A stretch of 64,000 bases of DNA from Elymus sibiricus (GCA_039707655.1 CM077666.1:245178166-245242165), one strand, 5' to 3'. Positions 11,349 through 22,800 are shown, numbered from the stretch's first letter. The notes: generated from the letters alone by a model not told the origin. Made by a program: numbers and translations.

Positions 11349-14300
11349 CGGCGACGACTACGACTACGGAGCCTCTCAAGGAACAAGATTTGGAGGCGAG
11401 CGACAAGGTGGCGAGCAAGGATGATGCTTCCATCTTTGGAGGCGAGAGTGATGATGTGCCATCTTCGGCCTTCATCTACGGCGACCGCGACGATGACTTG
11501 AGTGACTTATGCCACCTTATTGAGAGTGAGAGTGTCTTCACCACTAGCCCCATATATGATGAGATGACCCAATTCACATGTGAGGAGAGCCACCACCACC
11601 CTTGAGTGATTTGAGTGACTCCACCATATGTGACTTTGAGTGCACCTCCTTTGAGGGAGTGAGTGAGCCACCACATAGAGAGAGTGTGATAGTTGATAGG
11701 TCTTGTGAGGCCATTTCAAACTCTAACGACTTAACCTCTACCTCTATTGTGTCTTCTCATTTGGTGCTAGGTCCTATATATGATGACACGACGATCCTTG
11801 ACGACTTCGTCCTTCCTTTGGACAAGACGATGGCCATGGTGGACTATGATACACCCCCCACATGGTTCCATCACGATGATGATGACCACGAGTTGGTCCT
11901 TGCCACCTCACCTACACCACATGAGTGGAATAAGAAAGGTAACATAGGTGAAGGTGATGCTCTTGTCCCACCAGTGGACATTCTTGACATTGATTTCTGG
12001 CATGATGTTGATCCTCCTATTAACATGCTTGATGCTAGTGTGATTTCACCATGCGATGATTTACCCATTTATGATGAGTATGATGATTGCCATGTGGAGT
12101 CTATTAGTTGTGATGCCATGTTGCATAGGATATCTTGTGATAATTCTCTCGGTCACATCATGTTTGCAACCCCTCTTGACTTGTCATATGCTATGAATGA
12201 GATCTCCCATATGTCATATTTGCAATCTCATCGTAGTGACTATGCATATGCCATTAAAATGAACCCAATTTGCACAAATGGCATAGATGACAAGCCCATG
12301 GTTATTGGCATTTGTTTTTCTTGTGATGATATTGATATGCTTCCTTTGCATCATTTCTCTCATATACCATGCCATGACCACCTAGCTTCGGACATGCATT
12401 GTTTGCCATGTTGTCAATTTTCTCCATATTATGCGTCCGTTATTGCTCATGAGGCGACCCCCATAGTTTCCTCATACATGTTAGGAGATTTTGATCGATC
12501 CCATCCATTGCATGATCCCAATGATTGTGTGCACCATATGCATCCCATGAATAAAACTGCTATTGATGTGCCATATACTTGCATGCTCAATTTGTGTCCC
12601 CATCGTGTAATACATAACAATTATTCTTTCATGATGGATGACATGTTTCTCTACCGTGCCTCAAATTTCTTTGAGCATAGCTTGTTTTGTGCTAACTCTA
12701 ACGTGCACATACACATCATGATGGATGATGTGTACATTTATCACGCACACACTTTGTTTCGTTTGTCCCCATGTTGTGTAGGTACACATGCTTCCTCGTC
12801 GACCTCGCAAGCGCAAGAGTTGACGAAACGAGCTCTAGAGAGCAATGATGATTTGGGATTCCATGGATTGTCATTCCCACCGCTCCCACCGCGCAATGAC
12901 TTCGCGCATTTCTTCTACATGGCCCTCACATGGTTAAGGGTTATTGTCCATTATATATCCTTTCCCATATTGCCATGTTCACTTTGCATGATATGCTCAT
13001 TTCCATTTGGATGACATGCTTTGGTGACCCATGCTTTGCATTACACATGATCCATGATTCTAGCACTTGTATGTGTATTTGCATGCTTGGTGGACATATC
13101 CCTTGTTATTGCCATGTTTGCTATGTATCCCATGCCTATGATGATACTTTGATCATGTTTCGCTTTCGTGCTCGTGATATGTCATGTGCATTACCTATAT
13201 CCATTATTTGTTCACATGACATGATTGCCCTGATTTCCTCTAGTGTGTTGCATCTTCGCCCACTAGTTTGCACGACACGATTACTATGATTGCTTGCCTT
13301 GTTGCATCACCGATGATTCATACTTGCTCGTTTCATGCGGTTGCTGGCATCCATTCACATGCTTTGCACATGAATGATATTGCTTCTTGTCATATATCTC
13401 CATATGTTCCATCTCTCATGCTAGATGATTTGCCATGTCTTGAGTGCAACAATGCTTTTAGTCTTGCTAATGAGATCGCCCCCATAGCTTTCGCCCATAT
13501 TATTGGAGCTTTTGACATCTTTCATGTGAAGCATGCGTGTCTTCCGTCTTTGCACCATCTGCCTAGTGCCATGAATATTGCCATTGTTGCATCATATTAT
13601 TCATGCACTTTTGCTACTAATGGTTATGTGCAAGAGAAGAGAACCATCATGATGGATGATGTGTTTATCTACCGTGCACATACATTCTTTGCTTGGTTGT
13701 GTGCATGTGTAGGATCCTTCGACATCGTGTCAACGTCCACTTCCCGTGAGTTGACCATTCGAGCTCTTGAGAGCGAGCCACTTTCGACCGACGTGCTTCT
13801 ACAACGCATTTTCTACCACTTCGGCATTGTGAAGGACACACAAGAGCACACTTTTGAGGTGATATCCTTCTCTTTTGAGAACCCCGAAACCATGAGCATG
13901 AATATTGTGGATCATACTTCATGTGTTGCTTGCACCATGACACATTGCACACATGCTAGAGATCTTCATGTTTTGACTTGTCATTGCCACATTGCCATGC
14001 CTCATGATATATTTGCCTTGTGTGTTGCATCGAACATGATTATCCCATGCTATTTCCATGTGTTTGATTGCAACAATGTCATTTCTTCACATATGTTATG
14101 TCCCATTGATTGCTACATGCTTGACTTGATTGCCTCACACATGATGAACACTTGCTCTTTCTATTGTGTTGAGTGCCACACTATCTTCAATACACCATAT
14201 GCACATTATGCTTGGATTGTATTGCACTTGACCCATGTGTTTAGACACTTCATTTTATTTGGTGTTGTGAATGATTCCTATGCCTACCATAGACCTTTTG

Positions 14301-14737
14301 TTGAGCACTTTATGCATGATTGCTATGACATTGAGGTAGATGCTTGTTCATTTGTCACACACATTAGCATCTTCACCTCACCTTTGCATGATTGTTTCCA
14401 TGATGACTTTGCTTGTGCTCCATTAATATGCTTGCATGCCATGTCTCACTTCTTTGTCAAACCATATGCTATGCTTGATGACTACACTTGTTGGGTGAAT
14501 CACCACTTGAATGTTTGGTTTTGCACTAATGCTAACCACATTTGTTTTTCGAAGTGTTTGTTGTCCTTGCTCCTTTTGAAGGAATCACAAGACGGTGCGA
14601 CATTGGAGAGTGACCATTTCGAGCTTCCAAATGAAGAGTACTAGGTGATTGTCCACTTCTACACGGCGAAGCCATCTCTTTCCCATGGTGATTTGGTTTT
14701 TGATCCGAGGTCGGATCTTTCCCAAGGGGGGGGGAGA
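11349..14737 (+). pseudogene. E1 ORF, second part: acidic and Cys/His-rich domain
   Basis: This continues the E1 ORF after E2 and its duplicated CGGCG. A Thr-rich and acidic linker is followed by about 1000 residues very rich in Cys, His, Asp and Met, with motifs such as CDDLPIYDE, IMMDDVYIYHAHTLF and ELTKRALES. I recognise no known domain, and there is no protease, RT, RNase H or integrase. Compared with E8 the frame is broken by small indels near 11595, 12970 and 13265. The last codons before the PPT (SHGDLVFDPRSDL) resemble the end of the pol gene in E5 and E7 (YHGDE..DPR.DLSQGG), so the 3' end derives from a pol-bearing relative. The function is unknown. Confidence 0.75.
14724..14737 (+). 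other. E1 polypurine tract
   Basis: AAGGGGGGGGGAGA (nine G in a row) lies directly before the 3' LTR. Confidence 0.9.
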
Positions 14738-15735
14738 TGATGCGGAGCATCCTACGGACATCACCATGTCAAGAGCCCATTTGGCAAGTGACACGTGCGA
14801 CATCTACTCCACATACACAAAGGTGAATCATCTCCTTTACGCGTGTTCACTTGACCCCTTCGAGGATGGTATACTACTTGACACTCCACTCGTGTGCATA
14901 CATAGGTATTGTCGGAGCACCACGGACGAGGAGGAGGAGTGCCAACGCACGTGTACAACTACACCGTCCGCGAGGGAAGCTTGGAAGAGAAGGAAGAAGA
15001 AGCATGGACAAGCTTCTGAGAAAGCCCGGAACCTCCGGCCTCCAGCCCGGAACTTCCGGCCCCCGGACCTTCCGGCCACTCCGGAACTTCCGGCCTCCGA
15101 CGTCCAGAACAGCCCCAGGCATGCCAACTCTCTGTTCAGCCCGGAACTTGCCCGGAACCTCCGGCCTGCCCGGAACTTTCGGCCCCCGGCATCCAGCCCA
15201 GCCCCGAGCGCGACAACTCTCTGGTTAGCCCGGAACCCGGCCGGAACCTGCCCGGAACTTCCGGCCACCGGAACCTCCGGCCGTACCCGGAACTTCCGGC
15301 CCTGCCTGCGTGCATTGACTTGGGCCGAGACCCGTGTACCCCTTCGCCCCTTAGACTATATATACTCTTCTTCCACCTACGTTTTAGGGTTAGCAAAGAT
15401 GATAGCTCATTAGTTGAGCTGTGCTCCTACCTCTACTCTTGAGAGAGAGAGAGACCACTCCCATGGAGTTCAAGACCTCCATGTGAGAAGATCCTCCGGG
15501 ATATCCAAGACCTTGACTCCTCTCCGGATCGGGATGAACTAGCTACCGTTTGTACCCTCTTGTGTTGGAATTGGACCTTTGTATCCCTTATGTGTATGTG
15601 GATTTAGCACATGTGTGATTGTTTCTTGTCTATTTGAGTGATTCCTCTCGTTTTCCCTCTTGTGTTCTTCGTGTTCTTCGCGGGATCCGCTGCAATTGTG
15701 AAAGATCGACACCATTAGGGTTCCACCCTACATCA
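14738..15735 (+). mobile_element. E1 3' LTR
   Basis: This is a complete LTR of 998 bp, from TGATGCGGAGCATCC to CCACCCTACATCA. A TATA box (TATATATA near 15356) is preceded by the palindrome array, which places the array in U3. After the box come a GA-rich stretch (GAGAGAGAGAGA near 15441) and the R-U5 part that matches 1-224. E1 probably duplicated CTAAT (15736-15740), but the other copy is outside the window. Confidence 0.93.
15026..15299 (+). repeat. Palindrome array in E1 U3, type CCGGAACTTCCGG
   Basis: There are four exact copies of CCGGAACTTCCGG (15047, 15081, 15252, 15287) and at least five one- or two-base variants such as CCGGAACCTCCGG and CCGGACCTTCCGG. The array ends about 60 bases before the TATA box. 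Two spacers contain a similar piece (CAACTCTCTG), which suggests growth by duplication of larger blocks. Confidence 0.93.
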
Positions 15736-15739
15736 CTAA

Positions 15740-16280
15740 TGTTGGGGATGTTTCCCAGCGTAGAGACCTGCCAGGAGGATGACCCGGCCATAGAGCCATG
15801 AGGCTCAGTGGGCCAACACACTATCGGGCCTTGAAGATCCGTAACGGGCTGGCTTAAGAGAAACCCGATGCAGAGGCCGGCTTAACATGTGGGCCGGCTT
15901 AAGAAGGAAGGATCAGACGAGAAGGTCGCCTTGGAGAACAAGATGGTTAGAGAAAGAGTAGGATACGGGTTGACACTACAACCCGGACTCTGATGTAAAC
16001 CTAGGGGCTCAACCTGTCATATAAAGGGGAGCACCTAGGGCAAAAAAGTTTAGGTTCCAATCTCTCGAAAGCTAGGTTAGCGAATCCGCATCCTTGTAAT
16101 CGAGATCCAAAGCAATACAATCAAGCAGGACGAAGGCTTTTACGTCCATCGTGAGGGGCTGAACCTGGGTAAACTCGTGTCTCTCGTTTCCCGATCAACC
16201 CCGTTAAGCTTCCACCTTCGTGCGATGGCCTCATCACTAAGTCCTTTCACAAGGGCATCTGTCGTGATAAAAGCACGACA
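15740..16280 (+). mobile_element. Old LTR relic (TGTTGGGG...CACGACA)
   Basis: The segment runs from TGTTGGGGATG to GTGATAAAAGCACGACA, the latter being a typical end of a widespread grass Gypsy LTR that is normally followed by a TTGGCGCC primer site. Here ATTGGGTTAGCG follows, so no internal region is attached. It is a solo or truncated LTR and no target duplication can be confirmed. E1 inserted at its left edge. Confidence 0.6.
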
Positions 16281-16314
16281 ATTGGGTTAGCGCATCGTGT
16301 GTTGAACACATGCA

Positions 16315-16425
16315 TGTGTGCGTGCATGTGTACGTGTGACTGCTGCATGCATGCATTAGGGCGTCGCGTGCGTTTTTGTGTGCATGTGTACGTGTGACTA
16401 CTTCATGCATGCATGAGGATTGTAG
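16315..16425 (+). repeat. Imperfect direct repeat with GCATGCATGCA core
   Basis: A unit with GTGCATGTGTACGTGTGACT, then a short link and CATGCATGCAT occurs twice in a row about 60 bases apart. No gene is seen between 16281 and 16560. Confidence 0.7.
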
Positions 16426-16599
16426 TCTTCACATGTTCATATTTCATAATGTACTGCGTGGACGGAGTTTTAGACGGCATTACCTCTTGCTGAAATGATG
16501 GATGTTAGAGCAGGTAGGGCACATGGGAGTGAGACAAACCTGCATGCACGGGTATTTTGGTCGATAGCATAACAAATAGCTCATGCATCGTAAGATCCG

Positions 16600-16860
16600 T
16601 TTGCATGGAAATACTACTTCTCGGTCGTCGGAACTCGTTCTTCTTCCTTTCGCCGACACGTGGGACATCCAGCATCTGGATCCATGTGTCATGCAAGAAA
16701 TTAGAGATAAGTACTTGGGAGTACAAGTGAGACTCAGGAATGGTCACACACGTAGGTGGAGTACCAGCAGGGGACGCAGTAATAATGCCTAATGAGCAGT
16801 CAAATCACACAGTAAGTTGCTCGGACGAAGCAACCATCATTTCTCTCTTCAATGGCATGT
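16600..16860 (+). promoter_or_regulatory. Upstream region of gene-like unit 1
   Basis: This segment contains GGGACATCCAGCATC and CAAATCACA...ACGAAG..ACCATCA. The same blocks recur in the same order at 18350-18545, so it is a duplicated upstream region. It precedes a TATA box at 16909. Confidence 0.5.
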
Positions 16861-16908
16861 ACGCAATATAAAAAGGTCGATATGGATAGAAAAGGAAAAC
16901 CGCTCCAC

Positions 16909-17240
16909 TATATATACATAATATAGCCAGGAGCCTAAGCTACACGCTTGCTTACTGGGGTTGCTCTCTTCACACACTCTCGTACAAAACAACGGTGGCC
17001 ACACCGCTGTTCACATATCCGGCCGGATCCCGTCCGTCGGGGGAAGTGGTGGACGTTTTGCATAGACGCGATCGCCAGCGGTGAGGGAGAAAACCCACTA
17101 TGGGCGCGTCCCGATTAGGGGTCCCGTCCGTTCTCTCTCACAAAGCTCCGGCGCGGTAGCCATCGCCCCATGCTCACTGCCGCAGTATGGGCTGATGCCA
17201 CCTCCCACCGCCCTCCTAGCAACATCTCGACGTCCCTTAG
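16909..17240 (+). other. Gene-like unit 1: TATA box and first exon
   Basis: A TATA box (TATATATA, 16909) is followed by a pyrimidine-rich start region with TTGCTCTCTTCACACACTCT and a GC-rich exon containing TCCGGCCGGATCCCGTCCG. It ends at a conserved donor TTAG|GTACAACTTC (GT at 17241). Units 2 (19784) and 3 (21664) have the same order of motifs. The reading frames are not conserved across the three copies, so I cannot say that it codes for protein. The product is unknown; a non-coding transcript is possible. Confidence 0.5.
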
Positions 17241-17427
17241 GTACAACTTCCTTTCGAGCCGGCTTCCTCCACTGCCCCAGCTCCCCACGTCGCTCCATGC
17301 GGATCTTTCTCTACTTCTTTGCCCCGCACATTGCTCTACCAGCTTCTATTTGTGATGAGTTTATGTCTCATCAACTAGTGCCACTACTATTATTCTAATC
17401 ACACTTCTTGAATATCTTTGCCAACAG

Positions 17428-17620
17428 GGATGCTCAGCTCGATTTTAGTGGAAGTGCACAAAATCATCGGATGGTCCATGGGTTCCAGACTTCTTTCCTT
17501 CGGAAGTTTCAACCTCGCCAGGAAATTAAAGCCTGTTTAGGGTTTCGGGTTCAAGGCCTAGGGACTGCATCGATCGTTTTGTTCTTTATTTGTACACCTT
17601 CTCACAATGTTTGTCTTTAG
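17428..17620 (+). other. Gene-like unit 1: exon-2 copy
   Basis: The acceptor GCCAACAG is followed by GGATGCTCAGCTCGATTTTA and GTGGAAGTGCACAAAAT. This module recurs at 20674, 22725, 23580, 24104 and, without an acceptor, at 24305. A small ORF from the ATG at 17429 gives MLSSILVEVHKIIGW, similar to the copy at 24104. Another frame reads LDFSGSAQN. Which frame, if any, is used is unclear. Confidence 0.45.
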
Positions 17621-17821
17621 TTGTGAAGTAAATATTGGCTATGATCTATGAATCATTGAGATGCATCAGCATGCATATTAGTTTCCTTTGTATTTGATGG
17701 AATGTTGTAATGGGGCAACCTTGGAGGCAAGATACATGAAACAAAAGCTGAAAGCTTCATAGCATTGTAATTACAATTTTATCTCGCTGAGAAATTATAG
17801 TAGTATGTAGTACTCCTACTA

Positions 17822-18164
17822 CTCCCTCCTTTCCGGTTTACAAGGCTCATCTCTAAAATTTTGTTTTTCCGTTTTATAAGTCTCAAATTTAATACTTACC
17901 ATCACATGTTTGGATTTCGAGGTGCATTAAATCACCCAATGCAAGTATCAAGGGAAAACTCACCAATCCATGTAGAAGTTCATGGACATTTTGTGGTCAT
18001 GCATGCATGTGTTGTAATTAATGCATCGGTAAACATAACTTTTTGAGGAAAACGAGCGTACTAATTAAGTACTTATGCAAACTACGAAATTTATTCCACC
18101 ACTCACCATCTACCTTGGTTGGAGACATTTTAAAATTGAGCCCAATAAACCAGAAAGGAGGGAG
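17822..18164. mobile_element. Stowaway-type MITE, 343 bp
   Basis: Imperfect terminal inverted repeats start CTCCCTCCTTTCCGGTTTA on the left; the right end, reversed, reads CTCCCTCCTTTCTGGTTTA. TA flanks both sides (17820-17821 and 18165-18166), the target preference of Tc1/Mariner Stowaway MITEs. It has no coding capacity. It lies downstream of unit 1. Confidence 0.85.
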
Positions 18165-18339
18165 TACTACTAAAGACCTAGGTGTCGCACGGTGTCCAAG
18201 GAATATGGTGATAGTGTGAGGTGGGCCATGTACTACTCACTAGGCTGTCGTGTTTCGCACTCCTTCGGTGTAAGAGTGGATAAAACTAGTTTTATCACAA
18301 AATAAAAAAATAGTGCACACGCTCTACGGCGCGGTTCCT

Positions 18340-18560
18340 GACTCCAAAATCATTCTACCTCCTTTCACCGAAACATGGGACATCCAGCATCCGGGTCCAC
18401 ATGCCATGCACCGAAGTAGAGTGTAGTACTACAACTGACAATCACGATGGTCGTACCGCTACAGTAATAATGACCAATGCGCCGTCAAATCACATAGACC
18501 CGGCAGGAAGTTGGACGGACAAAGAAACCATCACTCTTCGTTGAATCCGCTTCTCCCTCA
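18340..18560 (+). repeat. Second copy of the unit 1 upstream region
   Basis: It shares GGGACATCCAGCATC, CCATGCA, GCCGTCAAATCACA and the ACGGACAAAGAAACCATCA block with 16640-16850. No TATA box and first exon of the unit type follow directly, so it is an incomplete duplicate. Confidence 0.6.
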
Positions 18561-19627
18561 TGTAGTACAGTATACTACATTGTTCTTTTGGAAACCAATG
18601 TTTCTTGTCGATGGATCACGCCATGGAGCAAAACTAACGTTTATATACATCACGCCTATCGTGTTCGCGTCTCACCCCACACGGTTGCTCGGCACACCGC
18701 TCATCGCAAAGCGATTATATGCAAACTTCCCCGCCCGCGTGTCGATGGATCGCGCCATGGAGTACTACTACTAGAAGAGATATACGAGGGGGGGAGAGGA
18801 TAGCTAGCTGTAGCACGGACTCCCAAGAACTTTTTGGCATGCATGTTGTGGCCGGCCGTGCTGTCGTTTGAACGCGGAGCAGTCGCGTGCACCGGGAAGC
18901 GGTGCGGGCGGCGCTCTCTCGGCCGTGCCAGTGAGAGGTCGCTTCTGCTCTGACCAGGCATGAAAGCGGCTCTGACCTTTTCGGGCCGAGAGCGCGCGCG
19001 GGTGATGAAGATGGTTTTGTTGGGCCGGGGCGGTCAGGAGCGAGCGTGCCAGCCGTCTGGACGCCCGCAAACGAGAGACGCTGGACCTACGTAAATATTG
19101 CTAGGGTTTAGGGTTAACGTTAATTATTACGTAATTAACGTCATAATGAGCCAATTGGACAAATATGATTGGACATGAAAGGAGAACGGGCCAACCCCCC
19201 TGAAATTCAGCGGGGGGTTGGAGATGAAAGTAGGAATTTTACGTAAACACGGATATGTATGTGTATGTGTGTGTGCGCGCACACACACATAGTCACGAAT
19301 CTCGCGACTACTCGTACACACCATCTCTCTGTAGGTTGATGTCTCGTTCTCTCTAACACACACACGCACACACACATAGTTCGGCCTCATTTTGTTCCTA
19401 TGATAGGAATATCATAGGAGTGGGAAACAATAGGAAGTGAGATAAAATGAGTAGTACTACCAGTTAAAAAAAGGGAGTAGTACTACGTACAAGAAGAGAA
19501 GAGGTACACGCACGCACTCTGCCTCTGACACACCCATGAGTACACGATGGAGCGCATTTGCACACGAAGAGGCAGCTTACGTGATAATTTGACCCTTTAA
19601 TTTGGTCACTTAATAATGGAGGGTCGG
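18561..19627. other. Spacer without recognisable genes
   Basis: I see no conserved ORF. A short block TCGATGGATC.CGCCATGG occurs twice (about 18608 and 18740). A TG/CA-rich stretch lies at 19255-19380. The rest is unremarkable. Confidence 0.6.
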
Positions 19628-20106
19628 GGACCACACGTGAGCGATACTCCTCGAAGCGGTGGCGTGTTATTGATCGAGTTTTCTTTCCTCGTACGTTAAA
19701 AAGAGATTCCTCCATGAGTTTTCGTTTTTGTTTCCGCGAACGCGCGTATTCTGTTTGTTGCTATGGAGAGATTTTTTTACTCCATTGTATATGTAGGCTT
19801 GAGAGGGCTTGGTTGATAGGGTTTCTCGCATCTCACTCTCTCACCCTCTCCAAATCGAAACAAGACGACAATGTCCACTCTGATATCTCTCCTCACCGGT
19901 GGTCACAGATCCGGCCGAATCCCGTCCGCTGCAGGAGGGGAGGAGGTGCAGCGTTGACGTGGTCGCCGTCGGCGAGGGTGGAAGCCGACGTGCACCGTCC
20001 TCTCTAAGCCGGCGCCGGCGCAGACGACGGTCCTCCGCACCCTTGTTCGCTGCCGTCGTGTGGGCAGATCCCGCCCCCCGCCTAAGCCACATCTCGCCCA
20101 TCTGAG
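19628..20106 (+). other. Gene-like unit 2: promoter and first exon
   Basis: The upstream part (19628-19780) is similar to the one of unit 3 (21440-21600), including ACCACACGT and a GCGTTAAA-like block. TGTATATG near 19784 is the probable TATA element, then GGGTTTCTCGCATCTCACTC and a GC-rich exon with TCCGGCCGAATCCCGTCCG. The exon ends at CTGAG|GTATAACTTC (GT at 20107). A short ORF from 19871 ends in GGEEVQR, and unit 3 ends its ORF in GEGEEVQR at the same place, a hint of a conserved small peptide. Confidence 0.5.
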
Positions 20107-20673
20107 GTATAACTTCTTTTGGATTTCATGCTTCGTTCTACTGGTCCAGCGCCCCACGTCGCTGCATGCGGGTTTTGTATATACTAGTACTCCCTAGCTT
20201 GCCATGTACAGTAGCTAGGCTTCGTCTACTGGTCCAACATCACCTAAATTTTTTGGTTACAGGAATGGCCACTCCAAAAGTTGTCCTGGTTTTTCCATCA
20301 AAAAAAAGTTGTCCTAGTTTATGCCTCGGTGGAGGTACATGGTGGTTGTGCACTCACTGTCCATGTGCCCCTATTGCTGCTGCTAATCTAATATCACTGG
20401 TAAAATGAAGCAATGTCCATGTTAAAGTGATGTCCCTTTTAAGTAATGCTGCTGTCAATCTAGAGGCGTCGATAAATAGAAGGAATGACTCCGTTTTAAG
20501 AAATGCTTCTGTCCTACTTTAGTCCCCATGAAGATAATCATGATGCTTCTATTTGTGGGGTACATTTCATAAATTCTTATTGACAATTCAGATGCTACTG
20601 TTAATCTTGTACCACTGCCAAAACAATGTAACGACACTACTTAAATATCCCTTTTTTATATTTTTGCAAACAG

Positions 20674-20939
20674 GGATGCATATCTCCACACCAGGGCATG
20701 TCTTCCTCAATTTTACTGGAATTGCACAAAATTGGATGGTCACTGTTGCTCCGCCTCATTGTCCTCTGCCACGTGGTTCTACCTTTCTCGAGCTTGATTA
20801 CCGAGAAGAAACAGACCACTATGAGGATTTATGGAACCTCAGTGGTGCCGCACCCAAACTTGATGCCAAATGGATGATGCATCACCACGGTGACTTATCG
20901 ATGCTCATGGTTGAGTATCATGGTTGCATCGGCAGGTGA
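20674..20939 (+). other. Gene-like unit 2: exon-2 copy
   Basis: The acceptor TTGCAAACAG is followed by GGATGCATATC and CAATTTTACTGGAATTGCAC. The frame from the ATG at 20676 is open to 20939 (88 codons, with NFTGIAQNWM). A second frame is open over SILLELHKIGW. I recognise no domain. The intron from 20107 to 20673 has no gene of its own. Confidence 0.45.
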
Positions 20940-21589
20940 AGCTGATCGATGTTCGATGAAATACGAGCTGTCTTCCATCAGTGCTCTTTGCTGGGTAGCC
21001 ACAAAGACAAAGATATCATTCATCAGTGCACCTTGGTTGCATTGGAGACGCAGCCGTCTTTCACCTTGGTTCAAATTTGTCTTTCGCTATGAACCAAATG
21101 TTTCCTCGGAGAAGCATCCATGTTGGTTCTAAGAGCAAAAGATTTGTATTGGTTTCTAAGCCTTCTCACAACATTGTCTTCAGCTCTCACCTGTAATAGT
21201 TTCTAAATGTTGGCTATGATCTTTTAATCATTGAGTTCTATAAACATTTTATTTATGAGTTGGTTCCGAATTTTTGCGACTAGTTAATTATGTTGCCAAA
21301 CTTTGATAAAATATATTACTCATATAACTACATAAAAAATATGAAGCCAATTGTTGGAATGTATTAGCCGTTTGCTAGTTAAATATGTGATCAAACTTTG
21401 ATAAAAAAATATGATGTGTAGTAAAAACCCGGACGGAGGTACCACACGTCAACGATAGAAAGTGCGACCAGGACGCGTGGACCGTTAGTTTGATCGTAGT
21501 TTTCTTCACTGGTGCGTTAAATAAGGAGTATCGTTTCATACACAATTTAAAACGATTGTTATGGAGAGAAAAATAAAACCACTCCACCA
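20940..21589. other. 3' flank of unit 2 and upstream part of unit 3
   Basis: After exon 2 there is A/T-rich DNA with a TTGGCTATGATCTTTTAATC block also present after unit 1 (about 17635), which suggests a shared transcript end region. From 21440 the upstream region of unit 3 begins. No ORF here is conserved. Confidence 0.5.
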
Positions 21590-22011
21590 TATAAGTACTA
21601 TACAAGCTGGAGCCTCAGCCTTTGTTTGCTAGGGTTTGCTCTCTTCACACTCTGTCTCTCCACTATATATATACACGCTGGAGCCTCAACGTTTGTTTGC
21701 TAGGGTTTGCTCTATTCACACTCTCTCACCCTCTGCAGATCTAAACAAGACTGCGGTGGCCTCTCTCTCTCTCTCTCCCCTCACCGCTGGTCAAAGAGCC
21801 GTCCGGATCTTGTCGGCCGGGGAAGGTGAGGAGGTGCAGCGTTGACTCTGTTGCCGTCGGTGAGGGAGGGAATCCACTGCCGGCGGTGCTATTCTCTTTC
21901 ACCCAGCGCCTGCGCGGCAGGGCCTCCGGCCCCTTCTTCATCGATGTCGTACGTTGTGTGGGCAGATCCGACCTCCCGCCGCCGACCTAGCCACATCCCG
22001 ACGACCCTAAG
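21590..22011 (+). other. Gene-like unit 3: duplicated core promoter and first exon
   Basis: A block of about 73 bp with a TATA-like box, GCTGGAGCCTCA.CGTTTG and TAGGGTTTGCTCT.TTCACA occurs twice in tandem (about 21590-21660 and 21661-21735). The second copy has TATATATATA at 21664. The GC-rich exon follows and ends CCTAAG|GTATAACTT (GT at 22012). An ORF ending in EVQR stops at 21845, inside the exon. Similarity to units 1 and 2 is clear at motif level. Confidence 0.55.
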
Positions 22012-22379
22012 GTATAACTTTACTTTGAAACCGGCATTGCTCTAGCTGCATGTGGATCTTTTTCGCTTCTGCAGTCTAATCTAGGTCTGGTTCAAACAGG
22101 AAAGAAGGGGGGAGTTTTATAGCATGAATCTAGGACGTGGTTCAAAGAGGAAAGGAAGGGGAAAGTATTACAGACTGGCTATCCAGCCGGTCTGTTGGTC
22201 AAAAAGGGAAAAAGGGGAATCGCAGTACACACATCTGTAAGGAACTGATCTCTTTGTTGAAAAAGGAAAGAAACCGGGGGTGGGGGACAAGGCAGTAGAG
22301 TTTGTGCAGGACTAGATTTGTTGCCCTCACGTAGGAAAGAGGTTGAAAGAGAACAAATATGGGACCAACACAGATATGC

Positions 22380-22800
22380 TGCTTGATTCTTTGTTGCAAC
22401 AGACTCTGCATCACCCATTTATACGTGTGGAGGCACATGGGGCTGGTGTGTTCCCTGTCCCATACAACTGTTTAGCTGTTGTTAATCTCATAATGCCGCT
22501 AGAAAATTGAAGCAATGCCGCTGTTAAAAGTAAATTACATGTATAACGAATGTTAATTTTAAGAGAATGTCTCTGTTCATATGAATCAATGCCACTGTTT
22601 TAGAAATGCTACTGTCCTACTTTGTTTCCCATTAAGATAAGGTAGATGCTTCTTTTTGTGGCCGTATGTGTCATCCTCCGTTATTGACCAGTAATTGTTT
22701 CCTTTTTTACCTTTGTGCAAACAGGGATCTCTTTCACCTCATTGCTATTGCGACCTTTTGGTGCACTGCGCAAAACACTTTTGTTTGAAGACTGTTTTGT
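22380..22800 (+). repeat. Intron/exon repeat copy a
   Basis: It starts with TTCTTTGTTGCAACAGACTC and ends with the acceptor TGTGCAAACAG at 22724. The same order of blocks recurs about 710 bases downstream, so intron and acceptor were duplicated together. A weaker copy of the core module (TAGATTTAGTGGAACTCAC) lies near 22840. Confidence 0.65.

Noticed and set aside
15136..15396. Long ORFs rich in Pro, Gly, Ser and Arg (PGTSG or EVPG patterns) in the LTRs
   Set aside because: They are translations of the palindrome array in several frames and strands. Only the integrase-tail frame has support from other elements.
18701..19070. ORFs of 80-90 codons at 18.7-19.1 kb
   Set aside because: They overlap on both strands in GC-rich DNA, have no recognisable domain and are not present in the duplicated copies nearby.
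19380..19442. Possible small MITE around TTGTTCCTATGATAGGAATATC
   Set aside because: There is a short inverted piece, but no clear terminal repeats or target duplication.
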